From assembly GCF_004917065.1 (NCBI RefSeq), contig NZ_SSYA01000002.1, positions 411,897-475,896 on the forward strand: a DNA stretch of 64,000 nucleotides. The letters run 5' to 3'. The notes beneath the pieces were generated by a model. It saw only the letters and a list, made by a program, of their open reading frames with translations. It was not told where the DNA came from and did not search any database. The position numbers and the translations under genes were made by a program. Below are positions 42,845 to 52,988 of the stretch, in pieces; within the stretch, counting starts at the first letter, position 1, and the number at the start of each line of letters is the position of its first letter. The stretch is from Geomonas ferrireducens. GTDB taxonomy: Bacteria; Desulfobacterota; Desulfuromonadia; Geobacterales; Geobacteraceae.

Positions 42845-43498
42845 TTGAAGGTCTCATTTTTACGCCGCTTCTGGGTGACGTTCTCCATCTGGGTGATCGG
42901 CTTCTACGCTTCGTATCTCAACCGCTTCCGCATCCTGGGGGGCGAGGCGATCCCAGGCAGTGGCGGCGTGCTCATCGCTTCCAACCACATCTCCGCTTAC
43001 GACACGGTTTTCCTCCCCTGGGCTGTCATCCGCAGCCACCCTATGCAGATGCTGTGGGCTCCCGCCAAGGAGGAGCTCTTCGAGAAGCCGTTTCCCGGTC
43101 TCATTTACCGCTCCTGGGGTGCCTTCCCGGTGAAGCGCGGGCGTGACGTCCGGGCCGGGAAACAGATCAACGCTCTCTTGGCCGATCAGAAGGTGATGCT
43201 TTTTCCCGAGGGGACCCGCCATAAGGACGGCGTCCTCGGCAAGGGTAACCGCGGCGTCGGGAAGATCATTTACGACACGAGGCCGCATGTCATACCTACC
43301 GCCCTGGTCGGCATCAACCGGTGGAAGTTCCCCGGGTTGGGGCTGCAGGGGAGTGTCTCCTTCGGAGCGCCGCTCGACTTCACCGATCTGTACCAGTTGG
43401 AGGACTGCAAGGAGACGCATCAGCTCATCGTCGACCGGGTGATGGCCGCCATTGCCGAACTGATTGAACGGCAAGGGGGGGCGCCTTATGCAAGTTGA
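42845..43498 (+). CDS. plsC: 1-acyl-sn-glycerol-3-phosphate acyltransferase PlsC
   Basis: A 217-residue membrane-associated enzyme that acylates lysophosphatidic acid at sn-2 in phospholipid synthesis. NHISAYD (NHx4D) is the catalytic motif and [10 protein letters not shown] the glycerol-phosphate-binding motif. The start is a TTG at 42845; the nearest in-frame ATG upstream is blocked by a stop. The final 11 bases overlap rnhA. Confidence 0.88.
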   Translation: MKVSFLRRFWVTFSIWVIGFYASYLNRFRILGGEAIPGSGGVLIASNHISAYDTVFLPWAVIRSHPMQMLWAPAKEELFEKPFPGLIYRSWGAFPVKRGRDVRAGKQINALLADQKVMLFPEGTRHKDGVLGKGNRGVGKIIYDTRPHVIPTALVGINRWKFPGLGLQGSVSFGAPLDFTDLYQLEDCKETHQLIVDRVMAAIAELIERQGGAPYAS

Positions 43499-43934
43499 GA
43501 TCTTCTGTGACGGCGCCTGCAGCGGCAACCCCGGCGTCGGCGGATGGGGCAGCATCCTGCGCTACGGCGACAAGGTGAAGGAGCTTTCCGGGGCCGACGG
43601 GGAAACCACCAACAACCGCATGGAGATGAGCGCGGCTATCGGTGCCCTCGAGGCGCTCACACGTCCCTGCGACGTGGTCGTCACCACCGACTCCCAATAC
43701 CTGGTAAAGGGGATGACCGAGTGGATCCACGGCTGGGTTAAGCGCGGGTGGGTCAACTCGAAGAAGGAGCCGGTGCTGAACCGGGAACTCTGGGAGCGCC
43801 TCATGGCCCTCTCCAAGACGCACAGGATCACCTGGGTCTGGGTGCGCGGCCACAACGGCCACGTCGAGAACGAGCGCTGCGACGAACTCGCGCGTGCGGC
43901 GATCGACAGCTACCGCCTGGGCGTGAGGAGTTAG
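43488..43934 (+). CDS. rnhA: Ribonuclease HI
   Basis: A 148-residue cytoplasmic nuclease that removes RNA from RNA-DNA hybrids. The catalytic acids appear in order: Asp in [12 protein letters not shown], Glu in NNRMEMSAA, Asp in [10 protein letters not shown] and Asp in [20 protein letters not shown] carries the conserved His. The length is standard. Its start overlaps plsC by 11 bases. Confidence 0.95.
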   Translation: MQVEIFCDGACSGNPGVGGWGSILRYGDKVKELSGADGETTNNRMEMSAAIGALEALTRPCDVVVTTDSQYLVKGMTEWIHGWVKRGWVNSKKEPVLNRELWERLMALSKTHRITWVWVRGHNGHVENERCDELARAAIDSYRLGVRS

Positions 43935-43942
43935 GGAAGGGG

Positions 43943-44263
43943 ATGGATTACTTCATCATCGAGGTCTCCGAGGAGGAGATCCGGCGCGAACGCGAGAAGG
44001 GGCGTGAGCTGAGGCGCACCCAGTGGTGGAAGAACCGGGTTGCCAAGGGGGTGTGTCACTGGTGCCGCGGGAAGTTCTCCCCCGACCAGCTTTCGATGGA
44101 CCATATCGTGCCGGTGATCCGCGGCGGCAAATCCGCGCGGGGCAACGTGGTCCCCTGCTGCAAGGAATGCAACAACAAGAAGAAGCACATGCTCCCCATC
44201 GAGTGGCAGGAATACCTCGAACAGATGGGGACGGGGGAGGGTGAGCCTTCCCGTGGAGAATGA
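43943..44263 (+). CDS. HNH endonuclease-like protein
   Basis: A 106-residue protein. CHWC (38-41) and CKEC (73-76) are the zinc knuckles, and MDHIVPVIRGGKSARGNVVPCCKECN is a complete HNH active site with Asp53-His54, Asn68 and Asn77. A basic N-terminal helix (EIRREREKGRELRRTQWWKN) precedes it. Small HNH proteins of this type often occur beside housekeeping genes; the DNA target is unknown. It sits between rnhA and the HAD gene, overlapping the latter by 23 bases. Confidence 0.85.
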   Translation: MDYFIIEVSEEEIRREREKGRELRRTQWWKNRVAKGVCHWCRGKFSPDQLSMDHIVPVIRGGKSARGNVVPCCKECNNKKKHMLPIEWQEYLEQMGTGEGEPSRGE

Positions 44264-44885
44264 CTTGAACAACGGCATCAAGGCGGTCATCTACGACTGC
44301 GACGGCGTCCTCTTCGACTCCTTCGAGGCGAACTACGCCTTCTACCACCTGATACTGGAGCGCTTCGGCAGGCCGCCGCTCGACCGGGCCGACGAAGAGA
44401 CGATGCGCATCCTGCACACTTACAGCAACAAGGTCGTCCTGGAACACATCTTCGCCGGCGAGGAGCGCATGGACGAGGTACGTGCCTTTTCGGCCAGCCT
44501 CGATTACCGCAAGCTCTTCCCGCTCATGGTGATGGAAGAGGGGCTGCGCGAAACGCTCGACGCCTTGAAAGGGCGGGTGGAACTTGCCGTCTGCACCAAC
44601 CGCTCAAGTTCCATGGAGGCCCTTCTCTCCACTTTCGGGCTGGACGGCTATTTCAGCCTCGTCATGACCGCGGCGCTGGTGAAAAACCCGAAGCCGCACC
44701 CGGAGCCGGTGTTCAAGGTGCTGGAGCATTACGGAATAGCCCCGGAGGAGGCCATCTTCATCGGGGACTCCGAGGTAGACCAGCGCGCTGCCGAAGGAGC
44801 CGGCGTCCGCTTCGTCTCGTACCGCGGCGATTTTCCCGCCCCACTGAGGATAGAGAAACACCAGGATCTGCTGTCACTGCTTTAA
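44241..44885 (+). CDS. HAD-superfamily phosphatase (phosphoglycolate phosphatase-like)
   Basis: A 214-residue cytoplasmic enzyme. Nucleophile Asp in VIYDCDGVLFDSFEAN, motif II CTNRSSSMEALLSTF, motif III Lys in VKNPKPHPEPVF and motif IV IFIGDSEVDQRAAEGAGV are all present; the DxDG motif places it with phosphatases. The helical cap fits phosphoglycolate phosphatase, but the substrate is not proven. The start is a GTG at 44241 inside the HNH gene; a GTG at 44253 is also possible. Confidence 0.85.
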   Translation: MSLPVENDLNNGIKAVIYDCDGVLFDSFEANYAFYHLILERFGRPPLDRADEETMRILHTYSNKVVLEHIFAGEERMDEVRAFSASLDYRKLFPLMVMEEGLRETLDALKGRVELAVCTNRSSSMEALLSTFGLDGYFSLVMTAALVKNPKPHPEPVFKVLEHYGIAPEEAIFIGDSEVDQRAAEGAGVRFVSYRGDFPAPLRIEKHQDLLSLL

Positions 44886-44900
44886 CCCGGAGGTTGATCT

Positions 44901-45353
44901 ATGGAGCCCGTGCCGCAGGAAGATGCGCTGAAGCTGACCAGCCGCGCCCTTTGCGCTTTTTCCGCAGGGGAGATTTCGTCCGCGCTCGCCCAGTTGGAGC
45001 GCGTACTGAAGCTCGGTGACAACCCGCAGCTCCACTCCTACCTCGGCTTTTGCATCGCCAAGGAGAGAGGGCAGGTGAAAAAGGGAGCCGAGTTTTGCCT
45101 CGCCTCGCTGGAGCACGAACCGCAGAACCCGGTGCATTACCTGAACCTCGCCCGGGTGCACCAGGTCGCCGGCAACAAGCTGCAGGCCATCGAGGTGCTG
45201 AGGCAAGGGATGGGTGTCGGTGGGAGCGAAGAGATCGTTACCCTTCTCGGCAAACTCGGGACCCGCAAACCGCCCCCGCTTCGCTTCCTGTCGCGCGACC
45301 ATTTCCTGAACAAGTGGCTCGGCATCGCGCTGGGTCGCATCGGGCTGCGCTGA
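44901..45353 (+). CDS. TPR-repeat protein
   Basis: A 150-residue soluble protein starting after GGAGG. About three TPR-like helix pairs are visible (ALCAFSAGEISSALAQLERVLKLG, PVHYLNLARVHQVAGNKLQAIEVLRQGM), followed by a positively charged C-terminal helix (LSRDHFLNKWLGIALGRIGLR). No signal peptide. The partner is unknown. It ends the plus-strand run, 30 bases before a bidirectional terminator. Confidence 0.75.
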   Translation: MEPVPQEDALKLTSRALCAFSAGEISSALAQLERVLKLGDNPQLHSYLGFCIAKERGQVKKGAEFCLASLEHEPQNPVHYLNLARVHQVAGNKLQAIEVLRQGMGVGGSEEIVTLLGKLGTRKPPPLRFLSRDHFLNKWLGIALGRIGLR

Positions 45354-45382
45354 AGGCACGGCCACTGCCGTACCGGCAAAAC

Positions 45383-45423
45383 AAAAGGCCGTGCCCCGGA
45401 TCATACCGGTGGCACGGCCTTTT
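45383..45423. terminator. Bidirectional rho-independent terminator
   Basis: AAAAGGCCGTGCC (45383-45395) pairs with GGCACGGCCTTTT (45411-45423). A and T runs flank both sides, so it serves both the TPR gene and pfkA, which converge here. Confidence 0.9.
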
Positions 45424-45442
45424 TTCTGTGCGCGGCTTCTTG

Positions 45443-46402
45443 TCAGATACCCAGGATCTTTGACAGCTCGTGCAGCTCGTCCTGGGTCGTCTTCTCGCTC
45501 ACCACCACGGTCTCAAGTAACGTACTGCAGATCTCGCCGCAGCAAAGCCCCACCATCTTCCCCATCTCTCCGGCCAAAAGCTGCTCGACCGCGGCATTGC
45601 CGAAACGGCTCCCAAGCAGCCGGTCGAAAACCGACGGGGCTCCGCCGCGCTGGTAGTGGCCGAGCACGGTCACCCTGGTCTCGAAGCCGATGGCGTCCTT
45701 GATGTTGTCGGCGATGTTCTGGGCGCGCCCGGCCCCCTCGGCCAGGATGATGATGGCGTTGCTGCGGCCCTCCTCATAGCGCCTGCGCAACTGGTTGCAA
45801 AGGTCAGCCACGTCGTGCTCTACCTCGGGTATGATGGCGTACTCGGCCCCGGTGGCTATGGCGGACATGCTGGCCAGGTAGCCCGAGTTTCTCCCCATCA
45901 CCTCGATGACGAAGGCGCGGTCGTGTGAGCTTGCCGTATCCTTGATGCAGTCGACGGCGTAGATGATGTTGTTGAGCGCGGTGTCGACGCCGAGCGCCAT
46001 GTCGGTGAAGGCTATGTCGTTGTCGATGCTCGCCGGTACGCCGATCACCGGGACCCCGAGCTTGTGCAGGGCGAGCGCGCCGTTTAAGGAACCGTCCCCT
46101 CCGATCACGACGAGCCCTTCCACCCCGAAATCCTGCAGGTGCCGCACCGCCTTCTCGCGTCCGAGCACGGTGCGGAACTCCTCGCTGCGCGCCGACTGCA
46201 GAAAGGTGCCGCCGCGGTGCAGGATGCCGGCGACCTCTCTGGTCGTCATCTCGATGAAGTCACCTTTTAAAAGCCCGGCGTACCCCTTGCGGAAACCCAC
46301 AACCTGCACGCCGCGTGCGAGGGCTGTGCGGGTCGCGCTCCGAATGGTGGCGTTCATGCCGGAGCAGTCGCCGCCGCTTGTCAGAATCCCTATCCTCTTC
46401 AT
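45443..46402 (-). CDS. pfkA: ATP-dependent 6-phosphofructokinase PfkA
   Basis: A 319-residue cytoplasmic enzyme committing fructose-6-phosphate to glycolysis. The start at 46402 is chosen by similarity of MKRIGILTSGGDCSGMNA to the family and a GGAGCG site; the frame upstream looks random. GGDGS at 101-105 (Gly104) marks ATP as the phosphoryl donor. PASIDND (123-129) has Asp127 as the catalytic base, and MGRNSGYLA and EGAGRAQN are conserved. The PG of the usual PGTIDND is replaced by PA. Confidence 0.95.
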   Translation of the reverse strand: MKRIGILTSGGDCSGMNATIRSATRTALARGVQVVGFRKGYAGLLKGDFIEMTTREVAGILHRGGTFLQSARSEEFRTVLGREKAVRHLQDFGVEGLVVIGGDGSLNGALALHKLGVPVIGVPASIDNDIAFTDMALGVDTALNNIIYAVDCIKDTASSHDRAFVIEVMGRNSGYLASMSAIATGAEYAIIPEVEHDVADLCNQLRRRYEEGRSNAIIILAEGAGRAQNIADNIKDAIGFETRVTVLGHYQRGGAPSVFDRLLGSRFGNAAVEQLLAGEMGKMVGLCCGEICSTLLETVVVSEKTTQDELHELSKILGI

Positions 46403-46520
46403 CTGTCGCTCCGCTTTGCTGTTGCCGCCCTTGACGTTTCCCTCTGCGAGAGGGGGCCTCCAGGCCAGGGTTGAATATAACATGCGGGGAATCGTTTTCA
46501 ACGACAGCGGCAAGGCGCCG

Positions 46521-47825
46521 CTAGGCCTTCTCCCGCTCTCCCCTGATCCACTCCATTCTCTCCTTGATGCTCTTTTCATAGCCGGAGGCCTTGGGTGTGT
46601 AAAAGCGCCTCCCGGCTAGCTCTTCCGGCAGGTAGTCCTGCACCACGATGCCGTCCTTGTGGTCGTGCGGGTAGAGGTAACCCTTCCCGTAACCTAAGCC
46701 TTTCATCAGCTTGGTCGGCGCGTTGCGGACCTGCATCGGTACCGGAAGCCCTCCGGACTTTCTCACCTCGGCGAGCGCCTCGTTGATCCCGGCGTAGCTC
46801 GCGTTGGATTTCGGCGCGGTGGCCAGGTAGGTGACCGCCTGGCCGAGGATGATCCTCCCCTCCGGCATGCCGACCAGACGGAACGCATCGAGCGCAGAAA
46901 CCGCCATCTGCAGCCCGCGCGGGTCGGCGTTTCCCACGTCTTCCGAAGCGAAGATCACCATGCGCCTCAGGATGAAGATCGGGTCCTCGCCCGCTTCCAA
47001 CATGCGCGCGAGCCAATAGAGGGCCGCGTCCGGGTCCGAGCCGCGCATGGACTTTATGAAGGCGGAGATGACGTTGTAGTGCTCCTCGCCCCCTTTGTCG
47101 TAGAGCAGCGGTTTTTTCTGCAGCGCGTCGCGCGCCGTCTCCAGGGTGATGGTCCCGTCCTGGGCGAGGCGGGCCGCCATGTCCAGGGTGTTCAGCGCGA
47201 TCCTCGCGTCACCCCCTGCCTGCTCGGCGATGAAGGCGAGCGCCTCATCGGCCGCGGTGAGGCCGGCGGCGCCCAGTCCCCGCTCCTCGTCGGCTAACGC
47301 CCCCTTGAGGATCTCGAGGATGTCCTCGTCGGAAAGCGGGTGCAAAACGAGCACCTTGCAGCGCGACAAAAGCGGCGCGATCACCTCGAAAGAGGGGTTT
47401 TCCGTGGTGGCGCCGATCATGGTGAAGGTGCCGCGTTCCACGTAAGGAAGGAAGGCGTCCTGCTGGCTCTTGTTGAAGCGGTGGATTTCGTCCACGAAGA
47501 GGATGGTCCGCTTCCCCTGGTACTTGAGGGCTTCCTCAGCCTCCTTGACCACCTCGCGGATCTCCTTTATCCCGTTCATGATGGCGGAGAAGAAGATGAA
47601 GTGGCTCTTGGTGGCTCCCGCGATGATGCGGGCGAGGGTGGTCTTGCCGGAGCCGGGCGGGCCCCAGAAGATGAGGGAGGTGATCCTGTCGCTCTCGATG
47701 AGCCTTCTGAGCATCTTCCCTTCGCCCAGAAGGTGACCTTGCCCCAGATATTCGGAGATGGTGCGCGGCCGCATGCGCTCGGCAAGCGGCGCGAATTGTT
47801 CTTGGTTGCCGTTGAATAGATCCAA
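46521..47825 (-). CDS. rarA: Replication-associated recombination protein RarA (MgsA)
   Basis: A 434-residue AAA+ ATPase of the clamp-loader type that acts at stalled replication forks. GPPGSGKT (55-62) is Walker A, VDEIHRFNKSQQDAFLPYVE (from 111) is Walker B with its RarA-specific extension, and GATTENPSFEVI is sensor 1. The C-terminal part (SDPDAALYWLARML, FASEDVG) is the tetramerisation domain. The start is a TTG at 47825 directly abutting the glgP stop, with GAGG in the last glgP codons, suggesting coupled translation. Confidence 0.93.
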   Translation of the reverse strand: MDLFNGNQEQFAPLAERMRPRTISEYLGQGHLLGEGKMLRRLIESDRITSLIFWGPPGSGKTTLARIIAGATKSHFIFFSAIMNGIKEIREVVKEAEEALKYQGKRTILFVDEIHRFNKSQQDAFLPYVERGTFTMIGATTENPSFEVIAPLLSRCKVLVLHPLSDEDILEILKGALADEERGLGAAGLTAADEALAFIAEQAGGDARIALNTLDMAARLAQDGTITLETARDALQKKPLLYDKGGEEHYNVISAFIKSMRGSDPDAALYWLARMLEAGEDPIFILRRMVIFASEDVGNADPRGLQMAVSALDAFRLVGMPEGRIILGQAVTYLATAPKSNASYAGINEALAEVRKSGGLPVPMQVRNAPTKLMKGLGYGKGYLYPHDHKDGIVVQDYLPEELAGRRFYTPKASGYEKSIKERMEWIRGEREKA

Positions 47826-50321
47826 TCAGAGCCTCTGTAGTTCCACGGCCCCCGGGCGGATGTCGATCGGTTTGATGCCCCAGATCTCTCTGGCGTACTC
47901 GTCGATGGTCCTGTCGCTGGAGAATTTACCCATGCCGGCGCAGTTCAGAATCGCGCGCCGCGCCCACTCGCGCTGGTCCCTGAAAAGCGCGGCCACCTGC
48001 TCGTGACAGGCGACGTACGAGGCGTAGTCGGCCAGGAGCATGTAGTGGTCGCCGAGGTCCAGAAGCGAGTCGGTGAGCGGGGTGAAAAGGTCGGGAGCCC
48101 ACGGGGAGAAGAACCCCGAGGAGATCATGTCGATGACACGTTTCAGTTCCCGGTTGCCGTTGTAGTATTCCCGCGGATTGTAGCCGCGCTCGCGCAGCTG
48201 CATCACTTCGGCCGCGGTCATGCCGAAGATGAAGATGTTTTCGCGACCCACCTCTTCCATGATCTCGATGTTGGCGCCATCCAGGGTGCCTATGGTGAGC
48301 GCGCCGTTCAGGGCGAACTTCATGTTGCCGGTCCCTGACGCCTCGGTCCCGGCGGTGGAGATCTGTTCGGAGAGGTCGGAGGCGGGGAAGATCTTTTCCG
48401 CAAGGGAAACGCCGTAGTTGGCGAGGAACACCACCTTGATCCTGCCCGCCACGTCCGGGTCGTGGTTCACCACCGCGGCTACCGCGTTGATGAGCCTTAT
48501 GATGAGCTTCGCCGCCGCGTAGGACGGAGCCGCCTTCCCTGCGAAGATGAAGGTACGGGGGGCCACGTCCCGCGCCGGGTCGTCCTTGATGCGGTTGAAA
48601 AGTGTGATCACGTGCAGCACGTTCAAAAGCTGGCGCTTGTACTCGTGGATCCTCTTCACCTGCACGTCGAACATCGAGTCGGGGTCGACGTCGATGTCGT
48701 TATGCTGCTTGATGTAGCGGCAAAGGTCCTCCTTGTTCCCCCGCTTCACCTGCTGCCAGCGCCCGAGGAACTCCGGGTCCCCCGCGATGGCGCGCAGCTT
48801 CTCGAGCTCGAAGAGGTTCTTGGTCCAGCCGTCGCCTATGTACTCGTCGATGAGGGAGGAGAGGGCGGGGTTGGACATCTTGAGCCAGCGTCTCTGCGTG
48901 ATGCCGTTGGTCTTGTTGTTGAAGCGCTCCGGGTACATCTCGTAGAAGTCGTGGAAGAGCTCGTTTTTCAGGATCTCGGTATGCAGCGCGGCGACGCCGT
49001 TCACCGAGTGACTCCCGACGATGGCTAAGTGCGCCATGCGTATCTTCCTCTCCCAGTGCTCCTCCACGATGGACATGCGGGTGAGGCGTTCGGGTTCGCC
49101 CGGAAAGCGCGCCTTGATCTCCATCATGAACTGCTCGTTGATCTCGTAGATGATCTGCAGGTGCCTGGGGAGAATCTGCTCGAAGAACCAGACCGGCCAC
49201 TGCTCCAGCGCCTCGGGGAGGATGGTGTGGTTCGTGTAGGCGAAGGTCTTCGTGGTGATCGCCCACGCCTCGTCCCAATCGATCCCTTCCTCGTCCATGA
49301 GAACGCGCATCAGCTCGGGGATGGCGAGGGTGGGGTGGGTGTCGTTCAACTGGATGGCGACCTTGTCGGGAAGCAGCTTCATGTCGCGATGCTTCTTCTT
49401 GAAGCGGTACAGGACGTCGTGCACGGTGGCCGAGGCGAGGAAGTACTCCTGCTTGAAGCGGAGCTCCTTTCCCTCGACGACGTTGTCGGCGGGGTAGAGG
49501 ACCTTGGAGATGGTCTCCGATTGCATCTTCTTTTCTACCGCGCGAATGTAGTTTCCCTCGTTGAAGAACTTCAAGTCGAATTCGCGGCTCGACTTGGCGC
49601 TCCAAAGCCTAAGCGTATTCACGCTGTGGGTCTGGTAGCCGGGGATCGGGGTGTCGTAGGCCATGGCCATGACGTCGTCGGTATCGACCCATTCGCGCGC
49701 GAGCTTGCCGTTTTTGTCGAAGGTCGAGATGACCCGCCCGTAGAACTTCACCGTGTGCAGGTGCTCCTGCCGGTCGAGCTCCCAGGGGTTTCTGTAGCGC
49801 AGCCAGTTGTCCGGGATCTCCACCTGCGCCCCGTCGGCGATGTGCTGCCTGAAGATCCCGTACTCGTAGCGGATGCCGTAGCCGTATGCGGGAATCGACA
49901 TGGTGGCCATGGAGTCGAGGAAACAGGCGGCAAGCCGTCCGAGGCCGCCGTTGCCGAGCCCCGCGTCCTGCTCCTCGTTGAGGATCAGGTCGAAGTCGTT
50001 GCCGAGCGAGGTGATCGCGTCCTTGAAATCGTCCCAGAGGCCCAGGTTGATGAGGCTGTTGGAGAGGGTTCTCCCCATCAGGAATTCCATCGACATGTAA
50101 TAGACGCGCTTGTTGTCGGAATTGTAATAGGCCTGCTGTGTGTCGAGCCAACGCTCAACAAGATGATCCCTTACGGCATAGGCGAGAGCGTTATACCTGT
50201 CATACGGGGTGGCGGAGTATTTGTCCTTTCCCAGTGTGTATTCCAGGTGTTCCAGGAAGGACTTTATGATGAGCATCTGCTCGTCTAGTTCTTCGTTGAT
50301 ACCGATCTGCTCTTCGGTCAT
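47826..50321 (-). CDS. glgP: Glycogen/starch phosphorylase GlgP
   Basis: An 831-residue cytoplasmic enzyme that releases glucose-1-phosphate from alpha-1,4-glucan using phosphate. The PLP-binding lysine is about residue 668 in [45 protein letters not shown] and [18 protein letters not shown] are family signatures. The length fits bacterial GlgP. It is divergent from nadK; glgP product feeds glycolysis, and pfkA is three genes on. Confidence 0.96.
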   Translation of the reverse strand: MTEEQIGINEELDEQMLIIKSFLEHLEYTLGKDKYSATPYDRYNALAYAVRDHLVERWLDTQQAYYNSDNKRVYYMSMEFLMGRTLSNSLINLGLWDDFKDAITSLGNDFDLILNEEQDAGLGNGGLGRLAACFLDSMATMSIPAYGYGIRYEYGIFRQHIADGAQVEIPDNWLRYRNPWELDRQEHLHTVKFYGRVISTFDKNGKLAREWVDTDDVMAMAYDTPIPGYQTHSVNTLRLWSAKSSREFDLKFFNEGNYIRAVEKKMQSETISKVLYPADNVVEGKELRFKQEYFLASATVHDVLYRFKKKHRDMKLLPDKVAIQLNDTHPTLAIPELMRVLMDEEGIDWDEAWAITTKTFAYTNHTILPEALEQWPVWFFEQILPRHLQIIYEINEQFMMEIKARFPGEPERLTRMSIVEEHWERKIRMAHLAIVGSHSVNGVAALHTEILKNELFHDFYEMYPERFNNKTNGITQRRWLKMSNPALSSLIDEYIGDGWTKNLFELEKLRAIAGDPEFLGRWQQVKRGNKEDLCRYIKQHNDIDVDPDSMFDVQVKRIHEYKRQLLNVLHVITLFNRIKDDPARDVAPRTFIFAGKAAPSYAAAKLIIRLINAVAAVVNHDPDVAGRIKVVFLANYGVSLAEKIFPASDLSEQISTAGTEASGTGNMKFALNGALTIGTLDGANIEIMEEVGRENIFIFGMTAAEVMQLRERGYNPREYYNGNRELKRVIDMISSGFFSPWAPDLFTPLTDSLLDLGDHYMLLADYASYVACHEQVAALFRDQREWARRAILNCAGMGKFSSDRTIDEYAREIWGIKPIDIRPGAVELQRL

Positions 50322-50459
50322 GAGTCACCCTGCATCTGCACGTAGTTATTACGGGAAAGGCGTCAACTGGAGCAGCCGCACCGCCCCAGTTTTCCGTTGG
50401 ACATGATACAACAACTGTGCTAGTAAATCCTAGATTACAGTACAAGTAAAGGGCCAGTG

Positions 50460-51326
50460 ATGAAAAAAATCGCCATTTTCGCCAAAGTGCACGATCCGCG
50501 CTGTCTCGGGGTCGCAGAGGAGCTCATCGAGTGGCTTGCTGCCCGGGGCATCACCGCTCAGGTCGAGAAGCACCTCTCCAGGCGTCTCAGGCGCACGACG
50601 CTGGCCGAGAGCGCGGAAAGCTCCGACATCGCGCAGGACGCGGATTTCGTCGTGGTTTTGGGCGGCGACGGCACCCTCATCGCGGCGGCCCGGCTCGTGG
50701 GGGAGCGCGACGTCCCGATCCTCGCGGTGAACCTCGGGAGCTTAGGTTTTCTCACCGAGATCACCCTGGGCGAGCTTTATCCATCGGTAGAGCGCTGTCT
50801 CGCAGGCGACTTCGAGGTGAGCGAACGCATGATGCTCATGGCGAGTGTCGAGCGCGACGGCGAGGTGGTCGAGCTGCATCGCGTGCTGAACGACGTGGTC
50901 ATCAACAAGGGGGCGCTCGCGAGGATCATCGACATGGAGACCTCGGTGAACGGCCGCTACCTGACCACCTTCAAGGCCGACGGCCTCATCCTGTCCACGC
51001 CCACCGGTTCGACCGGCTACTCCCTCTCCGCGAACGGGCCGATCCTGCATCCCGAGCTCGAGTGCATCTCGCTCACCCCGATCTGCCCGCACACCCTGAC
51101 CAACCGACCGCTCGTCATGGCGGCCGACGCGCACATAGCGATAAAGCTCAAGTACGCCCCCGACGAGTCCGTCTTCCTCACCCTCGACGGGCAGGTCGGC
51201 ATGAAGCTCGTCTCCGGCGATACGGTCCAGATCACCAAGGCCGCGCACGTGACCCGGCTCATCCAGTCCCGCAGCAAGGACTACTTCGAGGTGCTTCGCA
51301 CCAAGCTCAAGTGGGGTGAACGGTAA
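50460..51326 (+). CDS. nadK: NAD kinase NadK
   Basis: A 288-residue cytoplasmic enzyme that makes NADP from NAD and ATP. VVLGGDGTLIAAAR has GGDGT at 68-72, VLNDVVINKG the NE/D motif and GLILSTPTGSTGYSLSANGPI the diphosphate-binding loop. Start codon ATG 50460; a GTG one codon earlier is in frame. The recN start follows directly at the stop. Confidence 0.96.
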   Translation: MKKIAIFAKVHDPRCLGVAEELIEWLAARGITAQVEKHLSRRLRRTTLAESAESSDIAQDADFVVVLGGDGTLIAAARLVGERDVPILAVNLGSLGFLTEITLGELYPSVERCLAGDFEVSERMMLMASVERDGEVVELHRVLNDVVINKGALARIIDMETSVNGRYLTTFKADGLILSTPTGSTGYSLSANGPILHPELECISLTPICPHTLTNRPLVMAADAHIAIKLKYAPDESVFLTLDGQVGMKLVSGDTVQITKAAHVTRLIQSRSKDYFEVLRTKLKWGER

Positions 51327-52988
51327 GTGCTCAGAGAACTCCAGATCACCAACCTCGCCATCATCGATAAACTCCACGTGGAATTCAGCCCCGGGCTCAA
51401 CATCCTGACCGGCGAGACCGGCGCGGGAAAGTCGATCATCATCGACGCGGTGAACCTCATCTTAGGGGGGCGCGGCAGCTCGGACCTGATCCGCTCCGGC
51501 GCGAAGGAGGCCTCCGTGGAGGCGGTCTTCGATCTCACCGGGCGGGACGCGCTCCTTAAGTCTCTTGCCGCGGCGGGGATCGAGTGTGACGGCGAGCTCC
51601 TCGTGAGGCGCTCGGTGGCGCCCGGCGGCAAGAACCGTGTCTTCATCGGCGGCGGGCTCGCCACTACGGCCCTTCTTGCCGAGGTCTGCCGCAGCCTCAT
51701 AAACATCTACGGCCAGCACGACGCCCAGACCCTCTTGAAGACCGACCAGCACCTGCTTCTTCTGGACGGCTTCGCGGGGAGCCTCCCCCTGCGCCATGAG
51801 TTCGCCGCCCGCTTCGAGGAGTACCAGGGAGCGAGGCAGGAGTTGAAGGCGCTCGAGGAGGGGGAGCGTGAGGCGGCGCGGCGCCTGGATCTCATCGCCT
51901 TTCAAAGCGGCGAGATCGCCGACGCGAAGCTCGTTTCCGGCGAAGAGGAGGAGCTTTCCGAGGAGCGCGTGCGTCTTGCCCACAGCGGCAGGCTCATGGA
52001 GGTCTCCCAGGGCGCCTTCGATCAGCTCTACGGCGGCGACGCCACCATCCTCGGCGGGCTCACCGGCGTCATCCAGGGGGTGGTGGAGGCAGGGCGCATC
52101 GACCCGGCCCTGACGCCGGTCGCCCAGGCACTGGAAACGGCCTACGCCCAACTCGAGGATGCCGCGCTTTCCCTGCGCGACTACGCCGCGCGCATCGATT
52201 CCGACCCGGCGCGCCTCGAGGAGCTCGAGGACCGGCTCGACCTCATCAACCGGCTCAAGAAGAAGTACGGCGCCACGGTGGAGGAGATCCTCGCCTACCA
52301 GGCCGAGATCGACGCGGAACTCGCCGCCCTCACCAACCGGGGCGAGACCCGCGAGGGGCTGCAGGCGCGCATCAGCGATCTCGAGGGGGAACTGGCGGCG
52401 CTCGGGAAAAAGCTTACCGGCGCGCGCGAGGCGGGAGCGGTACGGCTCAAGGAGGGGATGGAGCGCGAACTCTCCGAGCTCGCCATGAAACATGCCGTCT
52501 TTGAGACCTCCTTCGAGAAAAGCGCGGAACCCAGGTCCTTCGGCTTCGAGCGGGCCGAGTTCCTCTTCTCCCCGAACCCGGGCGAGCCGGCCAGGCCGAT
52601 CGTGAAGGTCGCCTCGGGGGGCGAACTCTCACGCCTCATGCTCGCGCTCAAACAGCTCCACCCCGACTCCGAGGTGCCGACCCTGATCTTCGACGAGGTG
52701 GATACCGGCATAGGCGGGGCGACCTCGGCGCTCGTAGGTGAAAAACTGAAGCGCGTGGCGCGCGAACAGCAGGTGCTTGCCATCACCCATCTCCCGCAGG
52801 TGGCCGCCTTCGCGGACCAGCACCTGAAGGTGGAGAAGGGTGTGGAGCACGGTAGGACCGCCACCAGCGTCCAACTCCTGGAAGGAGAGGAACGGGTGGC
52901 CGAGGTGGCGCGCATGCTTTCAGGCGCGCGCGTCACCGACAAGACCCTGGAACACGCCAGGGAGATGATTCAGGAGGCGGCAAGATGA
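51327..52988 (+). CDS. recN: DNA repair protein RecN
   Basis: A 553-residue SMC-like cytoplasmic ATPase that acts in double-strand-break repair. GETGAGKSIIIDAVNLILGGRG (29 on) is Walker A, the middle is a coiled coil, and ELSRLMLALKQL plus PTLIFDEVDTGIGGATSALV are signature and Walker B. The start is a GTG immediately after the nadK stop. The ATGA overlap with the next gene couples translation. Apart from the operon link, any LexA control is not visible here. Confidence 0.95.
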   Translation: MLRELQITNLAIIDKLHVEFSPGLNILTGETGAGKSIIIDAVNLILGGRGSSDLIRSGAKEASVEAVFDLTGRDALLKSLAAAGIECDGELLVRRSVAPGGKNRVFIGGGLATTALLAEVCRSLINIYGQHDAQTLLKTDQHLLLLDGFAGSLPLRHEFAARFEEYQGARQELKALEEGEREAARRLDLIAFQSGEIADAKLVSGEEEELSEERVRLAHSGRLMEVSQGAFDQLYGGDATILGGLTGVIQGVVEAGRIDPALTPVAQALETAYAQLEDAALSLRDYAARIDSDPARLEELEDRLDLINRLKKKYGATVEEILAYQAEIDAELAALTNRGETREGLQARISDLEGELAALGKKLTGAREAGAVRLKEGMERELSELAMKHAVFETSFEKSAEPRSFGFERAEFLFSPNPGEPARPIVKVASGGELSRLMLALKQLHPDSEVPTLIFDEVDTGIGGATSALVGEKLKRVAREQQVLAITHLPQVAAFADQHLKVEKGVEHGRTATSVQLLEGEERVAEVARMLSGARVTDKTLEHAREMIQEAAR